From an uncultured Eubacteriales bacterium (GTDB lineage: Bacteria; Bacillota_A; Clostridia; Oscillospirales; Oscillospiraceae): 5,694 nucleotides of DNA. The translations under genes and the position numbers were made by a program. The first letter of the stretch is position 1; every line of letters begins with the position of its first letter. The notes beneath the pieces were generated by a model. It saw nothing but the letters and a program-made list of their open reading frames with translations. It had not been told where the DNA came from and did no database searches. Below, piece by piece: positions 5,589 to 5,694 of the stretch. The DNA lies in assembly GCA_900556015.1 (NCBI GenBank), contig USNH01000070.1, positions 1-5,694 on the forward strand. Direction: 5' to 3'.

Positions 5589-5694
5589 TCAGTCAAACAG
5601 AATGGCGGCGACCTCGCCGGACATCTCCTGCCGCAGCTGCCGCAGGAGTGTGAAGCCGTCCATGCCGGGCAGCATGGCGTCCAGCACCAGCAGG
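5589..5694 (-). CDS. ntpE: C-terminal end of probable V-type ATP synthase subunit E (partial)
   Basis: Only the last 34 codons are present; the gene runs off the right edge of the window and ends with TGA at 5589-5591. The ending LLRQLRQEMSGEVAAILFD resembles the C-terminal helix of NtpE, the peripheral-stalk subunit, which typically ends in a (L/I)R-x-E-(L/M)-x-x-(E/K)-(V/I)-A-x-x-L-F pattern. The order E then C, with 14 bp between them, is the order in the Enterococcus and Thermus V/A-ATPase operons, which supports the call. The stretch VLDAMLPGMDGF also looks like the phosphorylation-site region of a response regulator, so this alternative is kept, but the stop follows too soon for a receiver domain and the neighbour is subunit C. 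Confidence 0.6.
   Translation of the reverse strand, partial: LLVLDAMLPGMDGFTLLRQLRQEMSGEVAAILFD

Noticed and set aside
5589..5694. Response-regulator receiver domain fragment (VLDAMLPGMDGF looks like a phosphorylation site followed by the loop PGMDG).
   Set aside because: The stop codon comes too early for the rest of a receiver domain, the C-terminal EMSGEVAAILFD fits V-ATPase subunit E, and the next gene is subunit C in the expected E-C order. It remains a possible alternative.
1..5694. CRISPR array, tRNA, rRNA, prophage or defence system.
   Set aside because: No regularly spaced repeats, tRNA-like cloverleaf, rRNA sequence, integrase, transposase or nuclease-type gene is visible.

Overview
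This is a GC-rich bacterial window with strong AGGAGG-type ribosome binding sites, intrinsic terminators and V-type (Ntp) rather than F-type ATPase genes. Together these suggest a high-GC anaerobic clostridial Firmicute, most likely of the gut Oscillospiraceae type (Flavonifractor/Oscillibacter-like). That assignment is inferred from style and protein families, not from a marker gene.

Layout, left to right. Positions 1-233 are non-coding. They hold a perfect 15-bp hairpin (30-62) and, just before the first gene, a promoter region with three GGTACAA copies. A GntR/UTRA regulator (234-1010, +) follows and ends at a near-perfect bidirectional terminator. Facing it on the minus strand is a two-gene sugar-type unit: a Gfo/Idh/MocA NAD(P)-dependent oxidoreductase (2053-3087), then a ROK-family sugar kinase (1054-1983), with a GC-rich terminator-like hairpin between them. 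Next on the minus strand is an Sfp-type 4'-phosphopantetheinyl transferase (3214-3786). It is divergent from a 374-residue GNAT-like acyltransferase (3922-5046, +), and each has its own recognisable promoter in the 135-bp gap.

The right end (5188-5694, minus strand) carries the 3' end of what is best read as V-type ATPase subunit E, followed after 14 bp by a subunit C gene of only 128 residues, about a third of the usual size. The missing part of subunit C is not in the window. Right after its stop codon lies a 103-bp element with 10-bp terminal inverted repeats and internal hairpins (5068-5170), which looks like a dispersed MITE/REP-type repeat. The V-ATPase operon therefore seems to stop at a repeat, and this junction is the most interesting part of the window.

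Functionally, the GntR regulator, oxidoreductase and ROK kinase could form a local sugar or inositol catabolic module, with the regulator acting on its own promoter and possibly on the oxidoreductase promoter. This is inference; the substrate cannot be read from the sequence. No phage, CRISPR, tRNA, rRNA or transposase gene is visible. The other genes are members of known families, and I see no clearly new multi-gene system.
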